A stretch of 64,000 bases of DNA from JANXXV01 sp038200305 (GCA_038200305.1 JBBPYD010000169.1:1-64000); one strand, 5' to 3'. Counted from the first letter of the stretch, positions 1 to 8,270 are shown. A program made the numbers and translations. Notes: a model not told the origin generated them from the sequence alone.

Positions 1-372
1 GTGATCGCGGTCAACAGCGGCGTCTCCGGAATTCTGGTCTCGAACCACGGTGGCCGCCAGCTCGACCATGTAGGCGCAACCATTGAGGCATTACCCGAAG
101 TAGTACAAGCCGTGAACGGCAGTATTCCAGTCCTGGTGGACGGAGGCTTCCGCCGGGGCACGGACATATTGAAAGCGCTGGCCCTCGGCGCCAAGGCAGT
201 GTGCGTCGCAAGACCGTATTTATGGGGTCTGGCTGCATTCGGGCAGCCGGGAGTAGAACGCGTGATCGAACTGCTGCGCACCGAACTGGCTCTCGACATG
301 GGTCTGGCCGGCGTTCCGAATCTCAAGGCGATCAATCGTAGTCTGGTAAGAATTCGAGGAGAGGCATTATGA
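1..372 (+). CDS. FMN-dependent alpha-hydroxy-acid oxidase, C-terminal part
   Basis: This is the 3' end of an FMN-dependent 2-hydroxyacid oxidase/dehydrogenase (glycolate oxidase, lactate oxidase, LldD family), which oxidises L-2-hydroxyacids to 2-oxoacids. The start lies outside the window. The visible 123 residues carry the family active-site block SNHGGRQLD: the His is the catalytic base and the Arg three residues on binds the substrate carboxylate. The FMN-phosphate loop follows (DGGFRRGTD, then ALGAKAVCVARPYLWGLA). The stop overlaps the next start by four bases (ATGA at 369-372), so the two are co-transcribed. Substrate cannot be told from this fragment. With a 2-hydroxyacid dehydrogenase operon just downstream, a shared hydroxyacid pathway is plausible. 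Confidence 0.9.
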   Translation: MIAVNSGVSGILVSNHGGRQLDHVGATIEALPEVVQAVNGSIPVLVDGGFRRGTDILKALALGAKAVCVARPYLWGLAAFGQPGVERVIELLRTELALDMGLAGVPNLKAINRSLVRIRGEAL

Positions 373-1130
373 TCCCGCGCCGCGCATTTCTTGGAGCAAT
401 GATGGCCGCGCCCTTGCTGGCGCGTGAATCTGTAAAAGTGACCAGACTGTACAAGTCACCCGACGGACATCCGAACGCACTGGAATCAACGCCCGAAGGC
501 TTGTGGGTCGGCGAGCAGACTACGGACCGCGCATACCTGCTGGACTGGAAAACCGGCAACGTGCTGAAGAAGGTCGAGACAGAATCGTCAAATACCAGCG
601 GGCTCGCATACGGCGGCGGCTATCTATGGATGGGCGCAAACGGCAAAGCAATCGGCCGGGACCTAAAACCAACCGACGCAACCTCCGGCGAGATTGTCAA
701 AGTCGATCCCGCAACCGGCAGGACGGTGGCCCGGTATCCGAATCCCGATGGCGGCGGCGTCCATGGTGTTCTCTACGTAGACGGCACGCTTTGGATGACG
801 TGCTTCAAGTGGAAAGTCCTCTGCCAAGTGGATGCAAAGACGTTCCAGATCCTCCACAAGACTCCGGTACACTACGACCGGGCGCACGGCCTCGCCTGGG
901 ACCCTCCCGGAATCTGGGTAGTCCACTCGACCGATTACATCATCCAGAAATTGAACGTAAAGGACGGCGCAGTGCTGGATGAAATCAAACTGGTGAAAGG
1001 TCAAGATCCAGACCCGCACGGCATGGATATGTACAAAGGAAAAATGTACTACTCCGACGCCGGAATCGCACCGGGCGGCGGCAGCAACGGCAGCCCAAGC
1101 GGCGGCTATATCTGCCGCATCGATTCGTAA
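369..1130 (+). CDS. Secreted beta-propeller (YncE/Vgb-like) protein
   Basis: A 253-residue exported protein of unknown function. The N-terminus has twin arginines followed by a hydrophobic stretch ending in Ala (MIPRRAFLGAMMAAPLLA), so it is a Sec or Tat substrate. The rest consists of repeated blades of the type GLWVGEQ..YLLDWKTG, LWMGANG..IVKVDPATG and LWMTCFK..CQVDAKT, as in YncE/Vgb/SMP-30 propellers that bind cofactors or small ligands. At about 230 mature residues it has only four to five blades, shorter than a full six- or seven-bladed propeller. It is translationally coupled to the hydroxyacid oxidase upstream and may assist that pathway in the periplasm. No catalytic residues can be assigned. 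Confidence 0.7.
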   Translation: MIPRRAFLGAMMAAPLLARESVKVTRLYKSPDGHPNALESTPEGLWVGEQTTDRAYLLDWKTGNVLKKVETESSNTSGLAYGGGYLWMGANGKAIGRDLKPTDATSGEIVKVDPATGRTVARYPNPDGGGVHGVLYVDGTLWMTCFKWKVLCQVDAKTFQILHKTPVHYDRAHGLAWDPPGIWVVHSTDYIIQKLNVKDGAVLDEIKLVKGQDPDPHGMDMYKGKMYYSDAGIAPGGGSNGSPSGGYICRIDS

Positions 1131-1182
1131 TCACAAATATTTTCAACGCGTAATCCCCTGAAGGCAAAGCCCGCCGGTGGCA

Positions 1183-1208
1183 TTGGCCGTTTTAGTCGAA
1201 TCGGCCAA
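1183..1208. terminator. Weak inverted repeat between convergent genes
   Basis: TTGGCCG at 1183-1189 and CGGCCAA at 1202-1208 form a 7-bp stem with a 12-base loop in the 178-base gap between the plus-strand propeller gene and the convergent dehydrogenase gene. There is no clear T-run, so it may be a weak terminator or chance. Confidence 0.3.
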
Positions 1209-1308
1209 CCATGTAATCTGGGTTCAGAAACACGGATAGTAATCCGCGTTTCAAGTGTCGAGATCTTTGAAAATTGAATATAGGGCCGCTCACCGAGAGC
1301 GGACTGGA

Positions 1309-2304
1309 TCAGTAGCCCTTCTTCTTATCCACTACGTTGAGCATCGGCTCGCCCTTGTCGAAGCGCGCGATATTCTCTTTCATCAGATCGATGCGCCGTC
1401 CCTGCACGCTGTCCGACTGCCCCGCGATGTGCGGCGTAATGATCACGTTCTCAAACTTCCACAGCGCATGACCCGGCGGCAGCGGTTCGGGATTCGTAAC
1501 ATCCAGCCCCGCGCCGGAGAGCCGCTGCGAATCAAGTGCCTTCACCAGCGCCGACGTATCATACAGCTTGCCGCGCGAAACGGCGATGAAGTAAGCGCCT
1601 TTCTTCATCAATTCAAACTGCTTCGCCCCGATCATGCCTTCGCTTTGCGGAGTATGCGGAGCGGATATGAAGATCACATCCGCCTGCCCAATCACAGAAT
1701 CCAGACGATCGGGAAATACCATCTTGCTGACGTACGGATTCAGCGGCATCTCTTTCGGATCGACACCGATGACGGTCATACCGAAGGCCTGCGCCCGTTG
1801 TGCGATCTGCTGTCCAATTCCGCCAACTCCCACGATGAGCGCGGTCTTGCCCCGTAGCTCAATCGGGTGATACGTATTCCGCTCCTGCTTTTCCTTCGTT
1901 CGGGCGGGGATAATCTGGTACAGGTCCCGCGTCAGCGCAAGCAGCAGCGCGAACGCATGATCGGCGATATTCGGACCCTGGATGATTTTGCAATTGGTCA
2001 GCGTGACATCGCTGTTGAGGAACTCCGGAAACCGGTAGGTTTCCACGCCGGCGCTGTAGGTCTGCACCCACTTCAGCTTCTTCGCGGATTTGTACAACTC
2101 CGGGCTGATGGTGCCGAAGATAGCATCGGCGTCGGCAACCTGGGCGACCATGTTCTTCGGATCGGCCGCGACCACCTTCACGTTGGGGGTCACGCTGTTG
2201 AGTTGCTCGATGAAGCCGTCTCCCATCGAGATCGCCACGATTTTCTTCTGCTGTGCGAAAGCAATCAGCGGCAACGCCGCAAGAACCAGTAGTCTTCGTT
2301 TCAC
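1309..2304 (-). CDS. D-2-hydroxyacid dehydrogenase family protein with signal peptide
   Basis: A 331-residue member of the D-isomer-specific 2-hydroxyacid dehydrogenase family (NAD(P)H-dependent interconversion of 2-oxoacids and D-2-hydroxyacids). The Rossmann motif is G159-x-G161-x-x-G164 followed by an acidic VDP, suggesting NAD preference. The catalytic triad is present: R244 (SRG), E273 (PEP) and H292 (PHIAG). The oddity is the N-terminus: residues 1-17 (two Arg, then a hydrophobic run ending in AFA) look like a cleavable Sec signal, giving an exported NAD enzyme. It is last in the six-gene minus operon, overlapping the preceding gene by four bases. A cytoplasmic protein with a hydrophobic N-terminus is the alternative. 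Confidence 0.88.
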   Translation of the reverse strand: MKRRLLVLAALPLIAFAQQKKIVAISMGDGFIEQLNSVTPNVKVVAADPKNMVAQVADADAIFGTISPELYKSAKKLKWVQTYSAGVETYRFPEFLNSDVTLTNCKIIQGPNIADHAFALLLALTRDLYQIIPARTKEKQERNTYHPIELRGKTALIVGVGGIGQQIAQRAQAFGMTVIGVDPKEMPLNPYVSKMVFPDRLDSVIGQADVIFISAPHTPQSEGMIGAKQFELMKKGAYFIAVSRGKLYDTSALVKALDSQRLSGAGLDVTNPEPLPPGHALWKFENVIITPHIAGQSDSVQGRRIDLMKENIARFDKGEPMLNVVDKKKGY

Positions 2305-2978
2305 TTTGTGCTCACCCTTGCATCTTCAAGAATTCGTTTCGCGCGGGACGGATTGAACACGCCGCACGAACAGAAGCGTTGCAGATACGACGCAGCCTCC
2401 TCGGGAGTGCGGCGGCCTTCCTTTACCCAGTCGATCATCTTCTTGGCAAGCGAATTCGCCACCATTCCGTGCCCGCACATCGTTGAGAGCAGTAAGACTT
2501 GCGAGTTGGGAAGCTTTTCGGTCTTGCCTTCAAACCCGAGCGAATAGCCGACGCTGTGCCGCGGCACTCCCGCCACATGGCAGCACTGCTCAGCGCCATC
2601 GACGCTGGTGGAGATATTGATGCTCAACCCGAGTTCGGCTTCCTTCACCGCCTTGAAGAAGTCCTCGGCCGCGACGCGGCTGTCGAACACTGCCGCCGCC
2701 GTGGTGATGTGAGTAAATCCCTTCACCACCGCCTCGAAATCGGGTTTCATATCGCGATTCCAATGCGACGTGGGGTGCATCTTCTTGCACGGGCGCAGCG
2801 AGCCGCCATTACGCGCATCGCCGAGGTTTACTGGCTTAAACGGGATCGCCATTCTCAAAAATCGTTGTAGCTTTTCCAGCGCGCCTTCGTCGTTCTTGCC
2901 ACGGCTCGCGATGGCGAACACAATGTAATCGTCTCGAAAACTTTCGGCATCGCCGAAGCGGTGAAGAGTATTCGTCAT
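2301..2978 (-). CDS. Unknown Cys/His-rich cytoplasmic protein
   Basis: A 225-residue protein I do not recognise. It has no signal peptide or membrane segment. Six cysteines are concentrated in conserved-looking patches: C64 (RPCKKMH), C132-C133-H134, C168-G-H170 and C203-S-C205, with further His at 68, 72 and 141. These could form an Fe-S or other metal site. The CGHG patch resembles, only superficially, the MCGH active-site motif of proline racemase-like enzymes. It overlaps both neighbours by four bases, between the Fe-S protein and the 2-hydroxyacid dehydrogenase. It is therefore almost surely made with them and may be a partner in the same redox reaction. Function is not assigned. Confidence 0.75.
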   Translation of the reverse strand: MTNTLHRFGDAESFRDDYIVFAIASRGKNDEGALEKLQRFLRMAIPFKPVNLGDARNGGSLRPCKKMHPTSHWNRDMKPDFEAVVKGFTHITTAAAVFDSRVAAEDFFKAVKEAELGLSINISTSVDGAEQCCHVAGVPRHSVGYSLGFEGKTEKLPNSQVLLLSTMCGHGMVANSLAKKMIDWVKEGRRTPEEAASYLQRFCSCGVFNPSRAKRILEDARVSTK

Positions 2979-3826
2979 TTCCCTGCTCCTACACTTGCGG
3001 GTTCATTTGTCCGGTCTTCGCTGCTGTTAGTGATGCGGCCGAGGCCGGTGTTCGTCTTGGCGCGTTCCAACTTGTAGCCGAGGCGCTCCAGAATCGGCGC
3101 CACCACGTTCTCTTCGCCGTCGGCGTCACAGCGGGTGCCAACGCCCAGCACGACCACCGTGTCCACCTCTTTCTCGATTTGCCACACCAGGCGGACAATC
3201 TCTTCCGTGCGGGCGACCGGCACCTTGATTTCGATGATCGCCGACATCAGCTTCTCACCCATCACGTCACCCTGGATCGTGCCGGTGGCGACGTCGCTCA
3301 TCAGTGAGGTGATGGGATTTTTCTTCTCGAACTTAACGCCGGCCTTCGCCAGCGCCCAGCAGGCTTTCTGAATATCGCGGAACCAGACGCCAACGCCGGG
3401 ACGCCCGAATTCAATCGTGAATCCCACTTCGCCGACGCTCACGCGGTCGGAGACGTCGTTGGTCTTCACCTCTTCCGTCCCCCGGCCTTCGATGCCCGTC
3501 GATTCATGCGGCACCCTGGGGTCGGAGAAAGCGCGCCGGACCACTCGTGGCCAAGTGAGTTCATCGGGCTCAAACGCGGACGTCGGGCATACGTCCGGCT
3601 CGGGGTCGAAACGCAGCCGCATCTTCTGGAAGATCTTGCGCATGGTCCGGACCACGGTGGGGTTCAACTGCTCCTGACTCAATCCGTTGTAGCAGGCATA
3701 GCACTCCACGCATTCGGTGCGGTTGATGGTGGCGCGTTTGATCACCGGATCTATGTAGATTGCGCCCATCGGGCACACGTAGGTGCAGTTGCCGCACGCC
3801 ACGCACTTCTTAGGATTGATTGTCAT
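2975..3826 (-). CDS. Two-cluster 4Fe-4S ferredoxin-like protein with C-terminal domain
   Basis: A 283-residue protein. The N-terminal 80 residues hold two [4Fe-4S] sites. The first is canonical: C8-x2-C11-x2-C14-x3-C18-P. The second is C39-x2-C42-x2-C45 with the fourth ligand displaced 35 residues on to C80-P, so the fold is interrupted by an inserted helix. The remaining 200 residues have no cysteine pattern and look like an alpha/beta domain, perhaps substrate- or regulator-binding (IIEIKVPVARTEEIVRLVWQIE and VVVLGVGTRC). It overlaps the MFS gene and the Cys-rich unknown by four bases each. It probably passes electrons within this operon; the partner enzyme is unknown. Confidence 0.75.
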   Translation of the reverse strand: MTINPKKCVACGNCTYVCPMGAIYIDPVIKRATINRTECVECYACYNGLSQEQLNPTVVRTMRKIFQKMRLRFDPEPDVCPTSAFEPDELTWPRVVRRAFSDPRVPHESTGIEGRGTEEVKTNDVSDRVSVGEVGFTIEFGRPGVGVWFRDIQKACWALAKAGVKFEKKNPITSLMSDVATGTIQGDVMGEKLMSAIIEIKVPVARTEEIVRLVWQIEKEVDTVVVLGVGTRCDADGEENVVAPILERLGYKLERAKTNTGLGRITNSSEDRTNEPASVGAGK

Positions 3827-5091
3827 CTTGCCTCCGCGAATATTTGCTTGCCTGCATCGATTTTACAGAATAGTGCGGCGGCCACCAAACACAGGGCGGC
3901 AGCCACAAGGAATGGAATGTTCCAGCCATAACCGCGTACCAGATAGGCCAGCAGCAAAGGAGAAATTGCGCCTCCTATGTTACCGCAGGTATTCATGACC
4001 GCGGAGGCCGATCCCGCAAAGTCGCCGCCGATATCGAGGGGCAGCGCCCAGGAAACGCCGACGGTCAGTTCAAGGCCGAAAAACGCGATACAACTGAAGT
4101 ACACACTCAGGACGGAGTCGGTGGTGAGCGTTGCGGGAATAATTCCAGCGGCTGCAATCAGAAACCCAGTTACGGCGACGCCCCGGCGCGCCATCTTCAG
4201 ATTACCCGTGCGCTTCAGCCAGAAATCGGACGATACGCCGCCCAAAAGATCGCCGAATGTCCCCGCCAGCAATGGCAGGCTCGCATAGAAGCCCATCTGC
4301 TTCAGGTCGAAGTGGCGATGCGAGTTAAGGTACTTCGGAAACCAGTCCAGGTAAACCGAAAGGCAGTAGCCATAACAGAAGTACATCAACGAGAGATACC
4401 AGAGAGTTGAGCTGGAGAGGATTCTCCTCCACGGAACCAACTTCGCGATGCGGGACCGGGGGCCACCCATCGACGAATGAATCAGATTTCGTTCAGCGGC
4501 GTTGACGCCGGAGTGATCGTCCGGCGTGTCGCGGTAATACCAAAACCAAACGGCAGCCCATGCAATCCCGAGCGTTCCGAAGACGGCGAACGTCGCGCGC
4601 CAGCCGTATATGCTCATCAGTAAGACAACCAGCGGCGGGGTGAGTGCCGCGCCCAACCGCGAACCCGCATGCGTGATGCCTTGCGCATAGCCACGCTCAG
4701 CCGGCAAGATCCAGCGCGAAAGTGAACGCGTTGCAGTAGGGAATGCACCTGCTTCCCCCGCACCGAACAGGAAGCGGAAGACGAGCATCGACGTGAGATT
4801 CCATGACACCGCCGTAAGCGAGGTGAAAAGGCTCCACCAGGTTACAATCCAGGTCAGCGCCCGGCGTGGCCCGAATCGATCGCCAAGCCAACCGCCGGGC
4901 AATTGGAAAAGAGCATATCCCCACCGGAAAGAGCTGAGTATCCAGCCCACGGTGACCAATGTAAAGCCAAACTCACGCTGTATTACGGGCACGGCGGAAG
5001 AGATCACCACACGATCCATGTACGTGATCATGTACGCCGCCACCGTGAGCCAGAGGACAACGTGCCGGACTCGCGTTGGCCGCTCAGTCAT
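3823..5091 (-). CDS. MFS transporter, anion:cation symporter-like
   Basis: A 422-residue major facilitator protein with about twelve hydrophobic segments. It starts with MTERPTRVRHVVLWLTVAA and has the ACS-family style AYMITYMDRVVIS in helix 1 and GDRFGPRRAL in loop 2-3. ACS members import organic acids such as hexuronates, galactonate or sialic acid, so a carboxylated sugar or hydroxyacid is the likely substrate. The start chosen at 5091 forms a TAATG junction with the cupin gene stop; an upstream in-frame start at 5151 would overlap the cupin by 60 bases and is less likely. The transporter sits mid-operon between exported and cytoplasmic enzymes, fitting uptake of their product. Confidence 0.88.
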   Translation of the reverse strand: MTERPTRVRHVVLWLTVAAYMITYMDRVVISSAVPVIQREFGFTLVTVGWILSSFRWGYALFQLPGGWLGDRFGPRRALTWIVTWWSLFTSLTAVSWNLTSMLVFRFLFGAGEAGAFPTATRSLSRWILPAERGYAQGITHAGSRLGAALTPPLVVLLMSIYGWRATFAVFGTLGIAWAAVWFWYYRDTPDDHSGVNAAERNLIHSSMGGPRSRIAKLVPWRRILSSSTLWYLSLMYFCYGYCLSVYLDWFPKYLNSHRHFDLKQMGFYASLPLLAGTFGDLLGGVSSDFWLKRTGNLKMARRGVAVTGFLIAAAGIIPATLTTDSVLSVYFSCIAFFGLELTVGVSWALPLDIGGDFAGSASAVMNTCGNIGGAISPLLLAYLVRGYGWNIPFLVAAALCLVAAALFCKIDAGKQIFAEAR

Positions 5092-6014
5092 TAATGAGGT
5101 GCGTCTCGTAGATGCGCGATATTCGTGAAACCGTTCATTGCCAGCCGGCACGATGGCCCCGGCCCATGGAATCTAGGTGCATGGAACGTGTACGGAGGCG
5201 CATACACCACATCGCCTTCATCCGCGATAATGGTGCCGGTGTACTCCATTGGATAGCTGATCTGCCCGGCCATGATAAGCCAGAACTCGGCGCATTCCGC
5301 ATGGTAGTGACCGCGGTTCTTCGGGTCAACCGGAGGAAGATCCTTCTCGTATCCGTAAATGATATTGGAGACCGCACGGTCGTCATGAATGAAACGGCTG
5401 CCCCTGTACTTCGGATCCTTCGCAAGCTCATAAAGGTTGATAACCGGCTTATTGGTGAGGTTGTAGCCCATCGGCTTGCGATTCAACAGTACTGGGATCC
5501 ATTCGATTCCGGTGGTCTTCGGCGGCTCCACGTCCTTCGGATAGAGCAGGTGTGCCTTCGCGATGTTCACTTCGAACCGCATCGCCGGCTTGTCGCCAAC
5601 CGCTTCCATGGAGTAAATGGTCTGCATCGGAACCTGCACCATCGATCCCTTGGTGGCGACAAAGGAGTCCTGCCCTTCGATATCGAACTTGACTTGCCCG
5701 TCCATGATGACCCACCATTCGCGCGTATCCGGGTGGAAACGGCGGCCAACTTTCTCTCCGGGCGCCATGGCAATGTATTCGGCCTTCAGATGATCGTCGT
5801 CCACCACCACTTGCCGCCACGAGTTTTGCCCTTTGTGCGCCGCCTTCACATCCGCCAGTTTGGTGTGCGGCTTCATGGGCGCCTTCCATATGGTCTTGGC
5901 GTCCGGCTTGGGAGCCCAGGAAGGTTCTTCTTTCTGCCGTTGCTGTCCCACTGCCCAGCAACATATTAAGGTGAGGGGGGCCCCACCGGCTATAACGATT
6001 TTTTGGATTCTCAT
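5091..6014 (-). CDS. Exported two-domain cupin protein
   Basis: A 307-residue protein with an N-terminal signal or anchor (MRIQKIVIAGGAPLTLICCWAVG). Two cupin halves follow. The first, about residues 80-150, includes the conserved PGEKVGRRFHPDTREWWVIMDG, here with His and Glu ligands. The second, about residues 230-300, has GHYHAECAEFWLIMAG and the later TFHAPRFHG. Both retain His/Glu metal ligands, so each half may bind a metal. Bicupins include oxalate decarboxylases, dioxygenases and sugar-acid isomerases; none can be picked here. The start codon abuts the stop of the amidohydrolase upstream, so both are exported products of one transcript. It is a candidate enzyme acting on the same extracellular substrate. 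Confidence 0.8.
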   Translation of the reverse strand: MRIQKIVIAGGAPLTLICCWAVGQQRQKEEPSWAPKPDAKTIWKAPMKPHTKLADVKAAHKGQNSWRQVVVDDDHLKAEYIAMAPGEKVGRRFHPDTREWWVIMDGQVKFDIEGQDSFVATKGSMVQVPMQTIYSMEAVGDKPAMRFEVNIAKAHLLYPKDVEPPKTTGIEWIPVLLNRKPMGYNLTNKPVINLYELAKDPKYRGSRFIHDDRAVSNIIYGYEKDLPPVDPKNRGHYHAECAEFWLIMAGQISYPMEYTGTIIADEGDVVYAPPYTFHAPRFHGPGPSCRLAMNGFTNIAHLRDAPH

Positions 6015-7334
6015 TTAATTCGCCTTATTTCCTGCAATGAATACGGTTTCAAGAGTGCGCGTGTTTTTAATGTTGTCGAGCGGATTCTTTCCAAGCACGA
6101 TGAGGTCCGCCCACTTCCCTGCCTCCAGCGTGCCAAAGTCTTTCGATACGTTTAGGAACTCAGCGGAGTTCTTCGTCGCCGCCTGAATCACCTGCATCGG
6201 CGTGAGTCCGGCATCCACCATCAGTTCCATTTCCCAGTGCTCAAAGTAGCCGGGAAAGCGCGCCGGCGGGCCGGTGTCCGTGCCAAAGCCATACTTCACG
6301 CCAGCATCGGCAAGCCTCTTCAGATTCTTCTTCGCCGTCTCCAGAAATGCAGGATACTGCGCGAAATGAGGATCGGCCGTGATGCTCTTCCGGTATTCGG
6401 GGCTCTTCAGCGTAGTAATCACTTTGGGCGAAACCGACCGCGTGAAAAACGGATCGTTGTAGAATGCCTGCGGCTCGGCGTAAATAAAGGTGGAGATCTC
6501 CCGCGTCAGCGTCGCGGCCTGCTGCCATGCCCCGTGTTTCTTCATGCTGGCAATCAGTTCGGCGTCCACCGGTTTATCGCGCACGCTATGGCTCAGTCCG
6601 TGAAGTCCGGCATCAACCAGCTTCTTGACGTCATCGAGATAAAACACATGCGCGACGGTGTTCAGATTCTTCGCGCGGGCTTCGTCGATAATCGCCTTGG
6701 AGAGTTCAATCGGAATCTTGGGATAAGCGCCCAAGTGGTCGTCCACCCAGATCTTGATGACGTCTACGTTCTTCGCCGCATCCTCATCCACGTCTTTCTT
6801 CGCATCGGCGGGAGTGGCAACTTCGTAGGGGACGCCCTTCATGCCCTGCGCCTTGGTGGGATAGCCATTCACGCAGGTGAATCCCCGGCCAGCGGTGTAG
6901 ATGCGGGTCATGGTTGGACGCCCGGCGCGTTGTTCCGCCCGGACCTTAAACGCGAGATCGTTATCGGTGCCCATGCTGAGCACCGAGGTGACTCCATATG
7001 AGGCGTAAAGCTTCAGGTTCTTCTCAAGATTCGCGCGCGTGAAGTTCTTCGGGTCCTGCACAAGGTCAATCGTATTGCCAAGGTGCCCGTGAAGATTAAT
7101 GATGCCGGGCATGATGAACTTGCCTGTAAGATCTGTGGTTGTGGCGCCTGCTGGAGTTTTAAATCCAGCTTTCGGACCGGCATATGTGATGCGTCCGTTA
7201 TCGATCGCCATCACGGCATCGGGAATCGGCTTCCCTCCTTTGCCATCGATCAGAGTGAAATTTTGAAGGATCTTTACTTCTGCGAATGCATTGACAGTTG
7301 ACAGGAGTGCAACCATCGTTAAAACAGCTCTCAT
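6015..7334 (-). CDS. Secreted metal-dependent amidohydrolase
   Basis: A 439-residue amidohydrolase-superfamily protein (imidazolonepropionase/prolidase-like branch) with a signal peptide (MRAVLTMVALLSTVNAFA). It has the beta-sandwich N-terminal segment (TLIDGKGG, DLTGKFIMPGIINLHGH), metal ligands in HGH, a Lys in VIKIWVDD, His in NTVAHVFYLDD and GLSHS, and the catalytic Asp in FGTDTGPP. The C-terminus ends with the usual LEAGKWADLIVLGKNPL. It hydrolyses a cyclic amide, lactone or dipeptide-like bond; the substrate is unknown. It is the first gene of the six-gene operon. On the minus strand TAGAAT (7363-7368) is a possible -10, with a GGGAGGG purine tract in the leader. Confidence 0.88.
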   Translation of the reverse strand: MRAVLTMVALLSTVNAFAEVKILQNFTLIDGKGGKPIPDAVMAIDNGRITYAGPKAGFKTPAGATTTDLTGKFIMPGIINLHGHLGNTIDLVQDPKNFTRANLEKNLKLYASYGVTSVLSMGTDNDLAFKVRAEQRAGRPTMTRIYTAGRGFTCVNGYPTKAQGMKGVPYEVATPADAKKDVDEDAAKNVDVIKIWVDDHLGAYPKIPIELSKAIIDEARAKNLNTVAHVFYLDDVKKLVDAGLHGLSHSVRDKPVDAELIASMKKHGAWQQAATLTREISTFIYAEPQAFYNDPFFTRSVSPKVITTLKSPEYRKSITADPHFAQYPAFLETAKKNLKRLADAGVKYGFGTDTGPPARFPGYFEHWEMELMVDAGLTPMQVIQAATKNSAEFLNVSKDFGTLEAGKWADLIVLGKNPLDNIKNTRTLETVFIAGNKAN

Positions 7335-7356
7335 GTTGAAGCGTTCCCTCCCGGAA

Positions 7357-7386
7357 TTGGGGATTCTATCACAGCGTTGCTATGAT
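7357..7386 (+). promoter_or_regulatory. Putative leaderless promoter of the ThuA-like gene
   Basis: TTGGGG (7357-7362) and TATGAT (7381-7386) are separated by 18 bases. The -10 box ends six bases before the ATG at 7393, so transcription would begin at the start codon. The region is shared with the divergent amidohydrolase operon. Confidence 0.45.
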
Positions 7387-7392
7387 CCAGGT

Positions 7393-8256
7393 ATGTTTAG
7401 CCGCCTTTCGATGGTTCTGTTGCTCTTCTCATCGGTGATTTTCGCTGCACCCAGGATGAAAGCGTTGATCGTGGACGGGCAAAACAATCACAATTGGCAG
7501 CAGACTACGCCGGTTCTGAAAAAGCTGCTTGAAGAGACCAAGCTATTTCAGGTGGAGGTGGCGACATCCCCGGCCAAGGGTGCGGACATGAGCGGATTCA
7601 AGCCCAATTTCGCGGCGTATCGAGTAGTGATCTCGAATTACAACGGAGACCCTTGGGCGGCGGCTACGAAAGAGGCGTTTGAGAAATTCGTGCGCGAAGG
7701 CGGCGGGTTTGTCTCCTACCATGGCGCGGACAACTCATTCCCGGAATGGAAAGCGTATAACCTAATGATCGGACTGGGGGGCTGGGGCGAACGAAATGAG
7801 AAGGACGGTCCCATGGTTCGTGTGCGGAATAACGAGGTGGTGCTGAACGATCGGCCTGGCCCCGCCGGCCATCACGGCGAACGCCACCCGTTCCAGGTGA
7901 AAACGTTTGAGACGAAAGATCCCATCATGTCGGACCTGCCGGTTGTCTGGATGCACGCGGCCGACGAGCTATACGACAGCCTGCGTGGACCCGCGCAGAA
8001 CATGAAGCTGTTGGCAACCGCGTTCTCCGATAAGTCGACCGGAGGCACCGGAGAAAATGAGCCGGCGCTGTTCACCATTGCCTACGGAAAGGGGCGCGTG
8101 TTTCATACCACGTTAGGGCACGGCACGGAAGCGATGAAATGCGTAGGTTTCATCACCACGCTGCAGCGTGGCGCCGAGTGGGCCGCGCGTGGAACTATTA
8201 CGCAGAAAGTGCCGAAGGATTTTCCAGGCCCCGACACCGTCAGCTTGCGGCAGTAA
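7393..8256 (+). CDS. Secreted ThuA-like domain protein
   Basis: A 287-residue protein with a clear signal peptide (MFSRLSMVLLLFSSVIFAAP), followed by a ThuA/trehalose-utilisation domain with a glutamine-amidotransferase-like fold: KALIVDGQNNHNW, FVREGGGFVSYHGADNSF, GRVFHTTLGHG near the end. ThuA proteins are linked to sugar or polyol oxidation, but their reaction is poorly known; paralogues are numerous in Acidobacteria and Planctomycetes. The ATG at 7393 is preferred over an in-frame ATG 34 codons upstream because it gives a proper signal peptide and is preceded by a TATGAT box. It is divergent from the amidohydrolase operon. Confidence 0.85.
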   Translation: MFSRLSMVLLLFSSVIFAAPRMKALIVDGQNNHNWQQTTPVLKKLLEETKLFQVEVATSPAKGADMSGFKPNFAAYRVVISNYNGDPWAAATKEAFEKFVREGGGFVSYHGADNSFPEWKAYNLMIGLGGWGERNEKDGPMVRVRNNEVVLNDRPGPAGHHGERHPFQVKTFETKDPIMSDLPVVWMHAADELYDSLRGPAQNMKLLATAFSDKSTGGTGENEPALFTIAYGKGRVFHTTLGHGTEAMKCVGFITTLQRGAEWAARGTITQKVPKDFPGPDTVSLRQ

Positions 8257-8270
8257 AGCGGCGCTTCTTT

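Noticed and set aside
5112..5969. Plus-strand 285-codon open frame
   Set aside because: It is antisense to the cupin gene, which has a signal peptide, conserved motifs and operon overlaps; the plus-strand translation is rich in His and Arg with no recognisable domain.
6237..7001. Plus-strand 254-codon open frame
   Set aside because: Antisense shadow of the amidohydrolase, whose metal ligands are all present on the minus strand.
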